From Microvirga terrae (GTDB lineage: Bacteria; Pseudomonadota; Alphaproteobacteria; Rhizobiales; Beijerinckiaceae), in assembly GCF_013307435.2 (NCBI RefSeq), contig NZ_CP102845.1, forward strand, positions 2,781,001 through 2,845,000: DNA of 64,000 bases. The letters run 5' to 3'. Shown piece by piece: positions 18,250-26,143 of the stretch. The position numbers and the translations under genes are program-made. Under the pieces are notes generated by a model. That model was not told the origin of the DNA. It worked only from the letters and a program-made list of their open reading frames with translations, and ran no database searches. How positions within the stretch are numbered: the first letter of the stretch is position 1; each line of letters opens with the position of its first letter.

Positions 18250-18261
18250 TCTGTATACAAG
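18250..18261. promoter_or_regulatory. GntR-type operator 2
   Basis: TCTGTATACAAG repeats the core CTGTATACA of operator 1, 85 bases further upstream. The spacing is close to eight helical turns, so both sites could be bound on one face and looped. Confidence 0.5.
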
Positions 18262-18290
18262 AAAAAGCGCCATCGCGAGATGGCGCTTTC
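18262..18290 (-). terminator. Rho-independent terminator of the second Liv binding-protein gene
   Basis: On the minus strand GCGCCATC and GATGGCGC form an 8-bp stem with a 4-base loop, flanked by GAAA before and a TTTTTC tract after. It lies 14 bases past the stop at 18304 and separates this gene from the Rieske operon. Confidence 0.8.
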
Positions 18291-18303
18291 GGCAGGCGTG
18301 ATT

Positions 18304-19479
18304 TCAGTTGGACTTGGCGGCTTTCACCGGATCCTTGACGTTCGGGATCGTGGCGAACTCCACGTTGTAGAGCTCCCCGTCCTTCCGTTCGACCTTGCGG
18401 ATATAGACGTTCTGCACGATGTCGCGGGTCTGCGGGTCGATGGAGACCGGGCCGCGCGGGCTCGTCCAGCTCATGCCCTTCATGGCGTCGATCAGCGCCT
18501 GACCGCCCGTACCATTGGTCTTCTTCAGGCCTTCGTAGATGAGATGCATGCCGTCATAGCCGCCCACCGCCATGAAGTTCGGCCGCATGCCGTTGTTGGC
18601 CTTCTTGAACGCTTCCACGAATGCCTTGTTCTCGGGGCTGTCATGGGCCGCCGAGTAATGGTGCGCGGTGACGGCCCCCAGAGCGACGTCGCCGATATTG
18701 TTCAGAAGATCGTCGTCCGTGACGCTGCCTTCCGCCAGGAACCGGATGCCGCTCTTGTCGAGGCCCCTCTCGACGAACTGCTTCATGAACTGCGCGCCGA
18801 CCCCGGAGGGCACGAAGGCCAGGAGGGCATCGGGCTTGGCGTCGGCAACCTTCTGCAGGAAGGGCGAGAAGTCCGGGTTGGCCAGCGGCACGCGCAGGTT
18901 CTCCACCTGTCCACCCGCCTTGGTGAAGGTTTCCGTGAAGGCCTTCTCCACATCGATGCCGGGACCGTAATCCGACACGATGGTGACCACCCGCTTGAGG
19001 CCTTCCTTCGCGGCCCATTCGGCGAGCGGCACGGTCACCTGCGCGGCCGTGAAGCTCGATCGTACGATGTAGGGCGACTGCTCTGGAATGATCGAGGTGG
19101 CGGCCGCCATCACCACCTCGGGCACCTTGGCCTGAGTGGCCAGCGGCGCGGTCGCAAGCGCCAGCGGCGTCAGCCCGAAGCCTGCGAGCACCGTCACCTT
19201 GTCCTGAACGATCAGCTCCTGCGCCAAGCGCTTGGTGACGTCGGCCGTGCCGGTGTCGTCCTTGACGATGAGCTGGATCTTCTTGCCCGCCACCGTGTCG
19301 CCGTTCTGCTGCATGTAGAGCTTCGCGGCCGCCTCGATCTGCCGGCCCGTCGACGCGAAGGGGCCGGTCATCGGCAGGATCAGGCCGATCTTCAAGCTCT
19401 CCTGGGCCGACGCAGCCCCGCTCAGGGCCAGCAGGGCGGCCGCGGCGCTGGCGGCGCTGATGAAAGTCCGTCGTAACAT
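18304..19479 (-). CDS. Second Liv-type periplasmic binding protein (duplicate)
   Basis: A 391-residue type I periplasmic binding protein with a signal peptide (MLRRTFISAASAAAALLALSGAASA). Start at 19479, preceded by GGAGG; an ATG seven codons earlier has no ribosome site. The mature sequence closely follows the product of 14130-15293, with the last ~100 residues almost identical (for example SPENKAFVEAFKKANNGM). It has its own terminator and no permease genes, so it probably feeds the importer encoded at 10679-14071 with an alternative ligand. Both copies lie within 4.2 kb, which points to a local duplication. Confidence 0.92.
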   Translation of the reverse strand: MLRRTFISAASAAAALLALSGAASAQESLKIGLILPMTGPFASTGRQIEAAAKLYMQQNGDTVAGKKIQLIVKDDTGTADVTKRLAQELIVQDKVTVLAGFGLTPLALATAPLATQAKVPEVVMAAATSIIPEQSPYIVRSSFTAAQVTVPLAEWAAKEGLKRVVTIVSDYGPGIDVEKAFTETFTKAGGQVENLRVPLANPDFSPFLQKVADAKPDALLAFVPSGVGAQFMKQFVERGLDKSGIRFLAEGSVTDDDLLNNIGDVALGAVTAHHYSAAHDSPENKAFVEAFKKANNGMRPNFMAVGGYDGMHLIYEGLKKTNGTGGQALIDAMKGMSWTSPRGPVSIDPQTRDIVQNVYIRKVERKDGELYNVEFATIPNVKDPVKAAKSN

Positions 19480-19578
19480 CTGTGCTTCCTCCCGTTGCAA
19501 TCTCCCCGGTATCCCCGTCGGGCACTTGTCGGCCTCTTGCAGGAACCCGGGATGGTGGTCATGTCCGCGATCCCGCGG

Positions 19579-20595
19579 CTATTCAGGCTTGATCCCGGCG
19601 CGTTTCACGAGATCGCCCCAGCGCGCCATCTCACTGGCGATATGACGGCGAAACTCGTCCGGCGTCGTGGTCCAAACCTCGGCGCCTTCGAGCGACAGGC
19701 GCTCGGCGATCTCCGGCGCGCCCATGGCGGCCCTGATCTCGGCGTTGAGGCGATCGACGATGGGCTTCGTCGTGCCGGCCGGCACGAGGATCCCGTACCA
19801 CTGGGACGCTTCGAAACCGGGAAATCCCAATTCCGCAACGGTCGGCACGGTGGGGGCGGCCTCGAGGCGCGACAGGCCGGACACGGCGAGAGCCCGCATC
19901 GTGCCGCCTTCCACGTGCTGAACCAGGTTCGGCGCGCCGGTGAACATGACCTGCACCCGTCCGCCGAGCAGATCCGTCACCGCCGGGGCCGTGCCGCGAT
20001 AGGGAACGTGGGTCATCGACATGCCGGTACGATCGCAGAGGGCGACCGTCGCGATATGCGCGGCGCTGCCGATGCCCCCGGACGCGTAGTTGAGCTTGCC
20101 CGGATTCTGCTTCGCGTAGTCGATCAGCTCCTGCAGGCTCTTGGCCGGGACGTCCGGGTGGACGACGAGCATGTTGTGCACGTTGGCGATGCCGCTCACC
20201 GGCTCGAAGCTCTTCATCGGATCGTAGGCCAGCTTGGGATAGAGCGCCGGGTTCACGGCGAACGTGCCGATATGGCCCATCACCAGGGTATGGCCGTCCG
20301 GGGTCGCGCGGGCCACGGAACCGACGCCGACGGAGCCGCCCGCGCCGGGACGGGATTCGACGATCACCGGGTTCTTCACGGCGGCCTCGAGCCGCTGACC
20401 GAGCAGCCGGGCCAGGATGTCGGTCGATCCGCCGGGCGTGAACGGAACGACCAGCAGGATGTTCTGGCTCGGCCAGGTCTGAGCCGATACCCGCGCCGAA
20501 GAGCCTGCGGACAGGCCCAGGGCGGCCGCTCCCATCAGGATCTGGCGGCGAGTGATGGCGCGGCGAGCGGAGCTCACGGGCGGATTGTCCTGCAT
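19579..20595 (-). CDS. TctC/Bug-family periplasmic binding protein
   Basis: A 338-residue solute-binding protein of the tripartite tricarboxylate transporter family, with the family segments NILLVVPFTPGGSTDILAR, ESRPGAGGSVG and HVPYRGTAPAVTDLLGG. The N-terminus (RRAITRRQILMGAAALG) has twin arginines followed by a hydrophobic stretch, suggesting Tat or Sec export. Start at 20595, with GGAGG at 9-base spacing; an upstream ATG lacks one. It is the last gene of the lig operon. No TctA/TctB membrane genes are present, so it may serve a transporter encoded elsewhere or act as a sensor receptor. Ligand unknown; an aromatic or pyrone acid is plausible. Confidence 0.9.
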   Translation of the reverse strand: MQDNPPVSSARRAITRRQILMGAAALGLSAGSSARVSAQTWPSQNILLVVPFTPGGSTDILARLLGQRLEAAVKNPVIVESRPGAGGSVGVGSVARATPDGHTLVMGHIGTFAVNPALYPKLAYDPMKSFEPVSGIANVHNMLVVHPDVPAKSLQELIDYAKQNPGKLNYASGGIGSAAHIATVALCDRTGMSMTHVPYRGTAPAVTDLLGGRVQVMFTGAPNLVQHVEGGTMRALAVSGLSRLEAAPTVPTVAELGFPGFEASQWYGILVPAGTTKPIVDRLNAEIRAAMGAPEIAERLSLEGAEVWTTTPDEFRRHIASEMARWGDLVKRAGIKPE

Positions 20596-20649
20596 CGATT
20601 GTTTCCTCCGGCTTGTTCTTGTGGCGTCGAGTGTCACGACTCGTGTCGT

Positions 20650-20964
20650 CTAGGGCGTCATCGGGTCGATCCGGTGGGCCTGGAACCGCGACGCCAGGGC
20701 GATGATCTCGATCGACTCGACGAGACCGGCCAGGGCGTACGGATCGTTCTCCGCGAAAGCCTGGGCGGCCTCGCGGGACGGCGCTTCGAGCACGCCGAAA
20801 TTCCCGTTCGGCGTCTCGCCGTCGTCCTCCGTCAGGGCGCTGCCGATCAGCACCCGGGCGAGCCCTCCGCCCCCGGTAGCCACATGCCGGCGGTGCGCAT
20901 CCCGGTGCTGCTCGCGCAGATCTGCCGCGTCGTTCCGGTGGCGGCAGATCATGAGCCAGTACAT
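20650..20964 (-). CDS. YciI-like small protein in the lig operon
   Basis: A 104-residue protein of the YCII-related alpha+beta fold (MYWLMICRHRNDAADLR start; GNFGVLEAPSREAAQAFAENDPYALAGL middle). Proteins of this fold resemble muconolactone isomerase and are common in ring-cleavage operons, often without a proven role. It starts 4 bases after the ligB stop and so is translated with it. A candidate isomerase or hydrolase acting on the ring-cleavage product; function not established by the sequence. Confidence 0.8.
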   Translation of the reverse strand: MYWLMICRHRNDAADLREQHRDAHRRHVATGGGGLARVLIGSALTEDDGETPNGNFGVLEAPSREAAQAFAENDPYALAGLVESIEIIALASRFQAHRIDPMTP

Positions 20965-20968
20965 GGCG

Positions 20969-21835
20969 TCACGCGGCCGCTTCCCGGGCGGCGTCCGCCC
21001 GGTTTTCGAGGACGATCATGCCGGCTCCCGTCATGGAAGCCGGCACGAAGTAGTGCTTGTGCCGGACCACCACATCGGGATCCATGGCGCCGCGCATGAC
21101 GAGCCACATCATGAGCTCGGCGCCCTCGCTGCCGAACATCTCGACATATTGCTCCCGCGACATCTTCGCGAGCCTGTCGGGATCGGCCGCGATATCGTTC
21201 AGGAAGGCCTGGTCGGCCTGCGGATTGACGAAGCCCGCGCGGGCGCCCTGGAGCTGGTGGGACAGCCCGCCGGTTCCGACCACGACGAAGCGCTCGTCGC
21301 TGTCATAGCTCTCGATGGCCTGACGCAGAACGCGCCCCATCTCGTAGCAGCGGCTCGGCAGCGGGATCGGGTACTGGATGACGTTAACGAAAATCGGCAC
21401 AACCTTCACGGGCCAAGCGTCCGGCTTGCCCCAGAACAGCTCCATCGGCACCTGCAGGCCGTGATCGACCTCGATCTCCTGGCAGATCATCGGGTCGAAG
21501 CGGTTCTCGACCAGGGTGTCGATGAAATGCCACGAGAAGTCGACCGCTCCCTCGAACGGAGCGATCGCCCGCGGCCCCCAGCCCTCGTCGACCGGCCGGT
21601 ATTCCTCCGCGCAGCCGACCGCGAAGGTCGGCACCTTGTCGAGGAAGAACGTGTTGCCGTGATCGTTGAAGATCACCACGGCCACGTCGGGCTTGTGCTC
21701 CCGCACCCAGTCCTGGCCCGGGATGTATCCGTCGAAGAACGGCTTCCAGTCCGGCGTATCCCGCAGCCCCTTGTCGAGGGCCGCGCTGATCGAGGGAACA
21801 TGGGACGTTCCGAGACCTCCGATGAGTTTTGCCAT
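20969..21835 (-). CDS. ligB: Class III extradiol dioxygenase catalytic subunit (protocatechuate 4,5-dioxygenase beta, LigB)
   Basis: A 288-residue LigB-fold protein opening the aromatic ring of protocatechuate (or gallate) with Fe(II). Expected metal and catalytic residues are visible: His in GLGTSHVPS near residue 12, His in IFNDHGNTF near 59, the EVDHGLQVP stretch, and the GTGGLSHQLQG motif with His near 192. It starts 2 bases after the ligA stop, giving an alpha-beta subunit order as in LigAB. The usual length is about 300. Protocatechuate versus gallate cannot be decided by eye; ligI nearby favours protocatechuate. Confidence 0.9.
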   Translation of the reverse strand: MAKLIGGLGTSHVPSISAALDKGLRDTPDWKPFFDGYIPGQDWVREHKPDVAVVIFNDHGNTFFLDKVPTFAVGCAEEYRPVDEGWGPRAIAPFEGAVDFSWHFIDTLVENRFDPMICQEIEVDHGLQVPMELFWGKPDAWPVKVVPIFVNVIQYPIPLPSRCYEMGRVLRQAIESYDSDERFVVVGTGGLSHQLQGARAGFVNPQADQAFLNDIAADPDRLAKMSREQYVEMFGSEGAELMMWLVMRGAMDPDVVVRHKHYFVPASMTGAGMIVLENRADAAREAAA

Positions 21836-21837
21836 TC

Positions 21838-22926
21838 CTACTTCTTCCCCAAACGATCCCGCAGGAAATCCGCGTGTTCCATGCCCGCCTGATGGGCGCC
21901 GATCTCCGTGATGCGGACCGGATCGACGGCCGAGATCTTGAGAATGAAGAAGAGGTTGCCGCCCAGGCGCACCATCTCGCGCCAGTTGCGGGTCATCACC
22001 GCCTCCTTCTCCTCCGGCGTGAGACCGAAGCGGTCGAGATAGGCGCTCTCGTCCTGGCGGAACGCCTCCCGGTTGGCGGGCGTGCCGAGACCCATGGCCA
22101 TCTTGTTGATCCGGTAGCCGCGAAGCGACCGCTTGCGGTCGAACAGGGGCGTGTCCGGAATGGTGTCGTGGCTCATCGGCTCAACCTCTCCGTCTGCGCC
22201 GCGCTCGGCAGCCATGCGGTCGTTCTCGAAACCCAGAAACCGCAGCAGGGCCCGGGACACCTGCTCGGGCTGCTCCAGCAGGGACATGTGTCCGCTGTCC
22301 TCGATCACCACGAGTTCCGCGTTCGGGATCAGGCGCGCCATCTCCTCGTGCTGGGCCAGCGGGCTCCAGCGGTCCTGGCGTCCGACCATCACCAGGGTAG
22401 GACAGGTGATGGCCTCGAGATGCGGCCGCACGTCCGGACGGTTGAGAAGCGCCTGGATCTGCCTGTGATGCTGCTCGGGCGTGGCACGCATCACCATGGC
22501 CTTGAGGGGAGTCAGAAGCGTCTGATCTTCCGCCCTGCCCTCGTGCAGCATCGGCGGCAGCCACCGGTCGGCCAGGGCTTCCATGCCCTCCGCGAACGCG
22601 AGGTCAATCAGGACCTGGCGCTTTTCCGCCTCGCCGTCCCGCCGGCTGTCGACGCCTGTGTCGATGAGAGCGAGCTTCTCGATGCGCTCGGGCGCCTGGC
22701 GGACCATCTCCATGGCCACGCGCGCCCCCATCGAATGCCCGATGGCGAACAGAGGCCCGTCGGCAAGAGCCAGCGCGGAGCGGGCCATCGCGTCGATGGA
22801 ATCGAGTTGCGAGAAATCTGCGATCCGGATGTCGGCATGGGGCGCGAGCGCTCCCCTCTGCGCCTCCCAGATGCTGGCATCGCAGAGGAGCCCGGGCAGC
22901 AGGACGATGGTCGGCCGTTTGCTCAT
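21838..22926 (-). CDS. ligA: Alpha/beta hydrolase fused to LigA (protocatechuate 4,5-dioxygenase alpha)
   Basis: One uninterrupted 362-codon frame. Residues 1-235 are an alpha/beta hydrolase: nucleophile Ser in AIGHSMGAR, acid Asp in GRQDRWSP and His in EDSGHMSLLEQP. A linker of about 15-20 residues leads to a complete LigA subunit from residue 251 (MSHDTIPDTPLFDRKRSLRG), 112 residues long, ending at its normal place. The LigA part has its own ATG at 22176, preceded by GGAGAGG at suitable spacing, so free LigA may be made as well as the fusion. LigA is normally a separate small subunit that caps LigB. The hydrolase start at 22926 follows a GGAGG at about 13-base spacing. Loss of the hydrolase stop codon is the simplest origin. 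Confidence 0.88.
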   Translation of the reverse strand: MSKRPTIVLLPGLLCDASIWEAQRGALAPHADIRIADFSQLDSIDAMARSALALADGPLFAIGHSMGARVAMEMVRQAPERIEKLALIDTGVDSRRDGEAEKRQVLIDLAFAEGMEALADRWLPPMLHEGRAEDQTLLTPLKAMVMRATPEQHHRQIQALLNRPDVRPHLEAITCPTLVMVGRQDRWSPLAQHEEMARLIPNAELVVIEDSGHMSLLEQPEQVSRALLRFLGFENDRMAAERGADGEVEPMSHDTIPDTPLFDRKRSLRGYRINKMAMGLGTPANREAFRQDESAYLDRFGLTPEEKEAVMTRNWREMVRLGGNLFFILKISAVDPVRITEIGAHQAGMEHADFLRDRLGKK

Positions 22927-22974
22927 GGGTCGTTCTTGTTCCTCCCGCCGGCAAGGATGAGCCAGCGGCCAAAG

Positions 22975-23030
22975 ATGAAGCAAATGGTTTGTTTTGAAGG
23001 ATTGATGAAAATCCTTCATGGACCGGCGCC
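22975..23030 (-). promoter_or_regulatory. LysR-type promoter/operator element A (drives hydrolase-ligA-ligB)
   Basis: A 56-base block that matches 25008-25063 at 47 of 56 positions without gaps. It contains the inverted repeat ATGAA-N5-TTCAT (23005-23019), a T-N11-A LysR box, and the string CAAACCATTTGCTTCAT on the minus strand. It lies 49 bases before the fusion-gene ATG and overlaps the stop of the TctC gene upstream, so this operon has an internal, separately regulated promoter. Confidence 0.7.
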
Positions 23031-24007
23031 TACTGCTTCGGGATGCCGGCCTTCTCGATCACCGCCCGCCACTTCTCGATGTCGGAGCGCAGCCGCGCGC
23101 TCAGCTCGGCCGGCGTTTCGCTCCGCGCCTCGATCCCGAGGTCAAGAAGGCGTGCCTTGACGTCGTCTTCCTTGAGGATGTCCTGCAGGGCCTTGTTGAG
23201 GGTGTCGATGATCGGCTGCGGGGTTCCCTTGGGGGCGAAGAGCGCGTTCCAGGAGGTCACGTCGAAGCTCTCGAACCCGGATTCCCGCACGGTCGGAACG
23301 TCCGGCATGGCGGCCGAGCGGCGCGGGCCGGAAGACGCGATCGCCCTCACCTGCTTGCCCTCGAGGCCGGACTTCACGGCCGCCTGGCTGTCGATGAGCA
23401 AATGCGTGTCGTCCCTGAGCAGGGACACCAGGGCATCGGGCGTGCTGCGGAACGGCACGTGGACCAGATCAGCCCCGGTCTCCTGCTTGAACAGAACCGA
23501 GGCGAGGTGCTGCGAGCTGCCGACCGCCACCGTGGCGACGTTCAGGCTGCCCGGCTTGTCCTTGGCCTGCTGCAGGAAATCCTTGAGGTTCTCGAACTTC
23601 GAGTTCGCGTTGACCACGAAGAGGAAGTCGAAGGTGCCAAGGGTCGAGATCGGGACGAAATCCGCCTGAGGATCGAACGGGAGCTTCGCGAACAGCGGCA
23701 CGCTGATCGCGGTGCCGTTGGTCAGCATGGTCAGGGTGTATCCGTCCGAGCCGCCCGACAGGGCCGCCCGGGCCGCCGTGATGCCGCCGGCGCCCGGCAT
23801 GTTCTCGACGATGAACCGCTGCCCGAGCTTCTCGCTCAGCTTCTCCGACACGATGCGGATGGTGATGTCGGCCACGCCGCCGGCCCCGAAGGGAACCACC
23901 ACCTTCACGGGACGTGTGGGATAGGCGGGCTGAGCGTGGGCGGCGCTTCCGAGCCCGGCCGCCACGGCGAGGGCCAGAAGGGATCGTCTCGTGAGGGTTC
24001 CAAGCAT
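23030..24007 (-). CDS. TctC/Bug-family periplasmic binding protein (lig operon)
   Basis: A 325-residue receptor with a Sec signal peptide (MLGTLTRRSLLALAVAAGL, cleavage after SAAHA) and family segments PVKVVVPFGAGGVADITIR, ENMPGAGGITAAR and HVPFRSTPDALVSLL. Start at 24007 with GGGAG upstream; the much longer frame in this reading is a shadow. It lies between ligI and the hydrolase-ligA gene. As with the paralogue at 19579, no TctAB genes accompany it. The two proteins are only distantly similar, so they are not a recent duplication. Likely captures an aromatic acid or a pathway intermediate in the periplasm. Confidence 0.9.
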   Translation of the reverse strand: MLGTLTRRSLLALAVAAGLGSAAHAQPAYPTRPVKVVVPFGAGGVADITIRIVSEKLSEKLGQRFIVENMPGAGGITAARAALSGGSDGYTLTMLTNGTAISVPLFAKLPFDPQADFVPISTLGTFDFLFVVNANSKFENLKDFLQQAKDKPGSLNVATVAVGSSQHLASVLFKQETGADLVHVPFRSTPDALVSLLRDDTHLLIDSQAAVKSGLEGKQVRAIASSGPRRSAAMPDVPTVRESGFESFDVTSWNALFAPKGTPQPIIDTLNKALQDILKEDDVKARLLDLGIEARSETPAELSARLRSDIEKWRAVIEKAGIPKQ

Positions 24008-24069
24008 GACGTATTTCTCCCTGTTTTCATGTCGCGCCGCCTGTCTTGGCAGGCTTGCGGCGATGCCCC

Positions 24070-24948
24070 TCACTCCGCGAAGCGGAAGAGGCGCACGGGG
24101 TTGTCGACGAGAAGCTTCTGCCGGATGTGCGGATCCGGCGCGTAGAGCGGAATGAGATCGACGAGATCGCCGTCGTCGGGCATGACCGGCACGTTCGGAT
24201 GCGGCCAGTCCGTTCCCCACAGCACCCGGTCGGGCGCCGCGTCGATCAGAGCCTTGCCGAAAGGCGCGACATCGTGGAAGGGCGGCCCCGCCCGCGAGAT
24301 GCGCTCCGGGCACGTGACCTTGACCCAGCACTTCTCGTCGTCCCGCACCAGATCGAGCAGGGCCTGGAAGGCGGGCTGATCGAGCCCGAGGCTCGCATCG
24401 ACGACGCCCATGTGGTCGAGCACGTAGGGAACGGGCAGCGCCGTCAGCCGGGGCCGGAAATCCGTCAGCAGGGTTGCGGGAAGATACAGATCCACATGCC
24501 AGTCGAGGACGGCGATCCGCTCAACGATCCTGTCGAAGGACGACATGTCCGGCAGCTTGCCGAGACGCGGCAGGAAGGTGAAGCGGCACCCGGTGATGCC
24601 GGCGTCGGCGAGACGTCGGAGATCCTGGTCGCTGAAGGTCTCGTCCACGTTCGCCACGCCCTTGTAGCGCCCGTTGCTCTGGGCGATGGCGTCGGTCACG
24701 ACCCGGTTGTCGCGTCCGTGCGGCGTCGCATTCACGATCACCGCCCGCTCGACGCCGAGGCGGTCGTGCAGCGCGCGAAACATCTCCAGCGGGGCATCCG
24801 GTGGCGTGTAAGGGCGCTCCGGCACATAGGGGTAGCGCTCGTTCGGCCCGAAGATGTGGCAATGGGTGTCGCACGTCTTCGGCGGCAGCTTGAAGGACGG
24901 AACGTGCGGATCGGGATGCGGAGGCGGAATCGTCGGCGCTGACGTCAT
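24070..24948 (-). CDS. ligI: 2-pyrone-4,6-dicarboxylate hydrolase (LigI)
   Basis: A 292-residue amidohydrolase-superfamily enzyme that opens the pyrone ring of PDC to 4-oxalomesaconate/4-carboxy-2-hydroxymuconate. It shows the barrel metal motif DTHCHIFGP near residue 27, a middle His in YVLDHMGVVD and the closing Asp in LWGTDWPHPNVP near 245. These are the LigI hallmarks. Start at 24948; a longer frame to 25779 runs antisense through lysR and is rejected. It is first in the leftward operon, divergent from lysR, behind element B. Its presence implies that PDC is made here, hence 4,5-cleavage of protocatechuate followed by an oxidation step. Confidence 0.93.
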   Translation of the reverse strand: MTSAPTIPPPHPDPHVPSFKLPPKTCDTHCHIFGPNERYPYVPERPYTPPDAPLEMFRALHDRLGVERAVIVNATPHGRDNRVVTDAIAQSNGRYKGVANVDETFSDQDLRRLADAGITGCRFTFLPRLGKLPDMSSFDRIVERIAVLDWHVDLYLPATLLTDFRPRLTALPVPYVLDHMGVVDASLGLDQPAFQALLDLVRDDEKCWVKVTCPERISRAGPPFHDVAPFGKALIDAAPDRVLWGTDWPHPNVPVMPDDGDLVDLIPLYAPDPHIRQKLLVDNPVRLFRFAE

Positions 24949-25007
24949 GCGAACAGACTGACCTTCATCGAGCGGTTGCGGCGCCCATGAGATGCTTCCA
25001 CGATGAA

Positions 25008-25063
25008 ATGAAGCAAATGGTTTGTTTTTGGCGATTGATGAAGATACTTCATATATCGGCGCC
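25008..25063. promoter_or_regulatory. LysR-type promoter/operator element B (ligI / lysR divergent region)
   Basis: The second copy of the 56-base element. Here the inverted repeat is perfect: ATGAAG-ATA-CTTCAT (25038-25052), a T-N11-A box. Read leftwards it is followed by CAAACCATTTGCTTCAT and, after 60 bases, the ligI ATG. lysR starts 42 bases to the right, so the site can serve both activation of ligI and autoregulation. Confidence 0.75.
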
Positions 25064-25104
25064 AGCCCGAATGGTGGCTTCCTCGGAGCGGATGGAGAGA
25101 CCCG

Positions 25105-26058
25105 ATGCGCATCGACTTTCTCGGCCTTCATGCCTTCGTGGCCATCGCCGAGCGTGGCAGCTTCCAGCATGCGGCGGCGCATCTCAATCTCTCTCAGACG
25201 GCTCTGAGCCACCGGATCCGCAAGCTGGAAGAGGATCTCGGCGTGAAGCTCCTGTCGCGCACCACCCGCGAGGTGTCGCTGACCCAGGCAGGGCTCAACC
25301 TCCTGCCGAAGGTGAAGGAGACGATCGAGAATCTCGCGGGCTCCCTGGACGAACTCCGCCAGGAGGGCCGCAGCCGCCAGGAAACCCTGTCGATCGGGTG
25401 CCTCCCGACCATCGCGTCCGGCCGCCTGCCCGGCGCCCTGCGCCGCTTCCAGGAGCGGCATCCCGACGTGGTGCTGCGCATCTACGACAATTCGGCCACC
25501 GAGATCAGCAACCTGGTCCAGGACGGCACGATCGCGTTCGGCATCACCCTGGTTGCGGCCCACCGGTGGGACTTCGACATCGAGATGCTGATCAAGGATC
25601 CGTTCACGCTGGTCTGTCCCGAGGACCACCCTCTGGCGGCGCAATCGGACGTGAGCTGGTCCGATCTCGCCGAGGAGCCGCTGATCCGGATCAGCCCGCA
25701 GACGGGGAACCGGATCATCATCGACGATGCGCTGGGGAGCCGCCGGGAGACCCTGAGCTGGCGCTTCGAGGTCCAGCACATCCAGACCGCCGTCGCCTTG
25801 GTCCGGGCGGGCGTCGCCCTCACGGTCATCCCGAGCCTCGCCTTCGACACGGTCGACGAGCGCGGGCTCAGGCTGATTCCCCTGCGCAATCCCAGCGTCA
25901 CCCGCCAGCTCGGCATCATCTCGAAACGCGGTACGCCGCTCTCGCCCCTCGCGGACGAGCTGCGCAGGCTCATCGTGCAGACCTTCGGAGAGCCGAAGCG
26001 GGCGTCCTCGGCAGGGCGCAGGCGGAAGACCGCACGACTAAGTGAAAAAAATTCATGA
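25105..26058 (+). CDS. LysR-family regulator of the lig/gal genes
   Basis: A 317-residue LysR-type regulator. The helix-turn-helix is at the N-terminus (FVAIAERGSFQHAAAHLNLSQTALSHRIRKLEEDLGVKLL), followed by the helical linker and a two-lobed effector domain (LSIGCLPTIASGRLPGALR, FTLVCPEDHPLA). It is divergent from ligI with T-N11-A boxes between the genes, the standard layout for this family. It likely activates ligI, hydrolase-ligA-ligB and galDBC, all of which carry the same element, in response to a pathway intermediate. The 3' end carries the third copy of its own presumed binding element. Confidence 0.92.
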   Translation: MRIDFLGLHAFVAIAERGSFQHAAAHLNLSQTALSHRIRKLEEDLGVKLLSRTTREVSLTQAGLNLLPKVKETIENLAGSLDELRQEGRSRQETLSIGCLPTIASGRLPGALRRFQERHPDVVLRIYDNSATEISNLVQDGTIAFGITLVAAHRWDFDIEMLIKDPFTLVCPEDHPLAAQSDVSWSDLAEEPLIRISPQTGNRIIIDDALGSRRETLSWRFEVQHIQTAVALVRAGVALTVIPSLAFDTVDERGLRLIPLRNPSVTRQLGIISKRGTPLSPLADELRRLIVQTFGEPKRASSAGRRRKTARLSEKNS

Positions 26059-26084
26059 AAGCCCATAAACAGATCATTTGATGC
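26042..26084 (+). promoter_or_regulatory. LysR-type promoter/operator element C (drives galDBC)
   Basis: GTGAAAAAAATTCAT (26042-26056), a T-N11-A box inside the end of lysR, is followed by CCATAAACAGATCATTTG at the same relative spacing as CCAAAAACAAACCATTTG in element B. About 30 of 45 positions match element B in this orientation. The block points right, toward galD, whose proposed start is 88 bases past the box (90 for ligI, 79 for the fusion gene). Confidence 0.55.
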
Positions 26085-26143
26085 ACCCATGCCGCTGATG
26101 CACCCTTTCAGCCCATCATCGACCAGACGGCGGGAGACGGACC

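Noticed and set aside
24070..25779. 569-codon frame ending in LigI
   Set aside because: The extension is antisense to lysR; LigI starts at 24948 with normal length.
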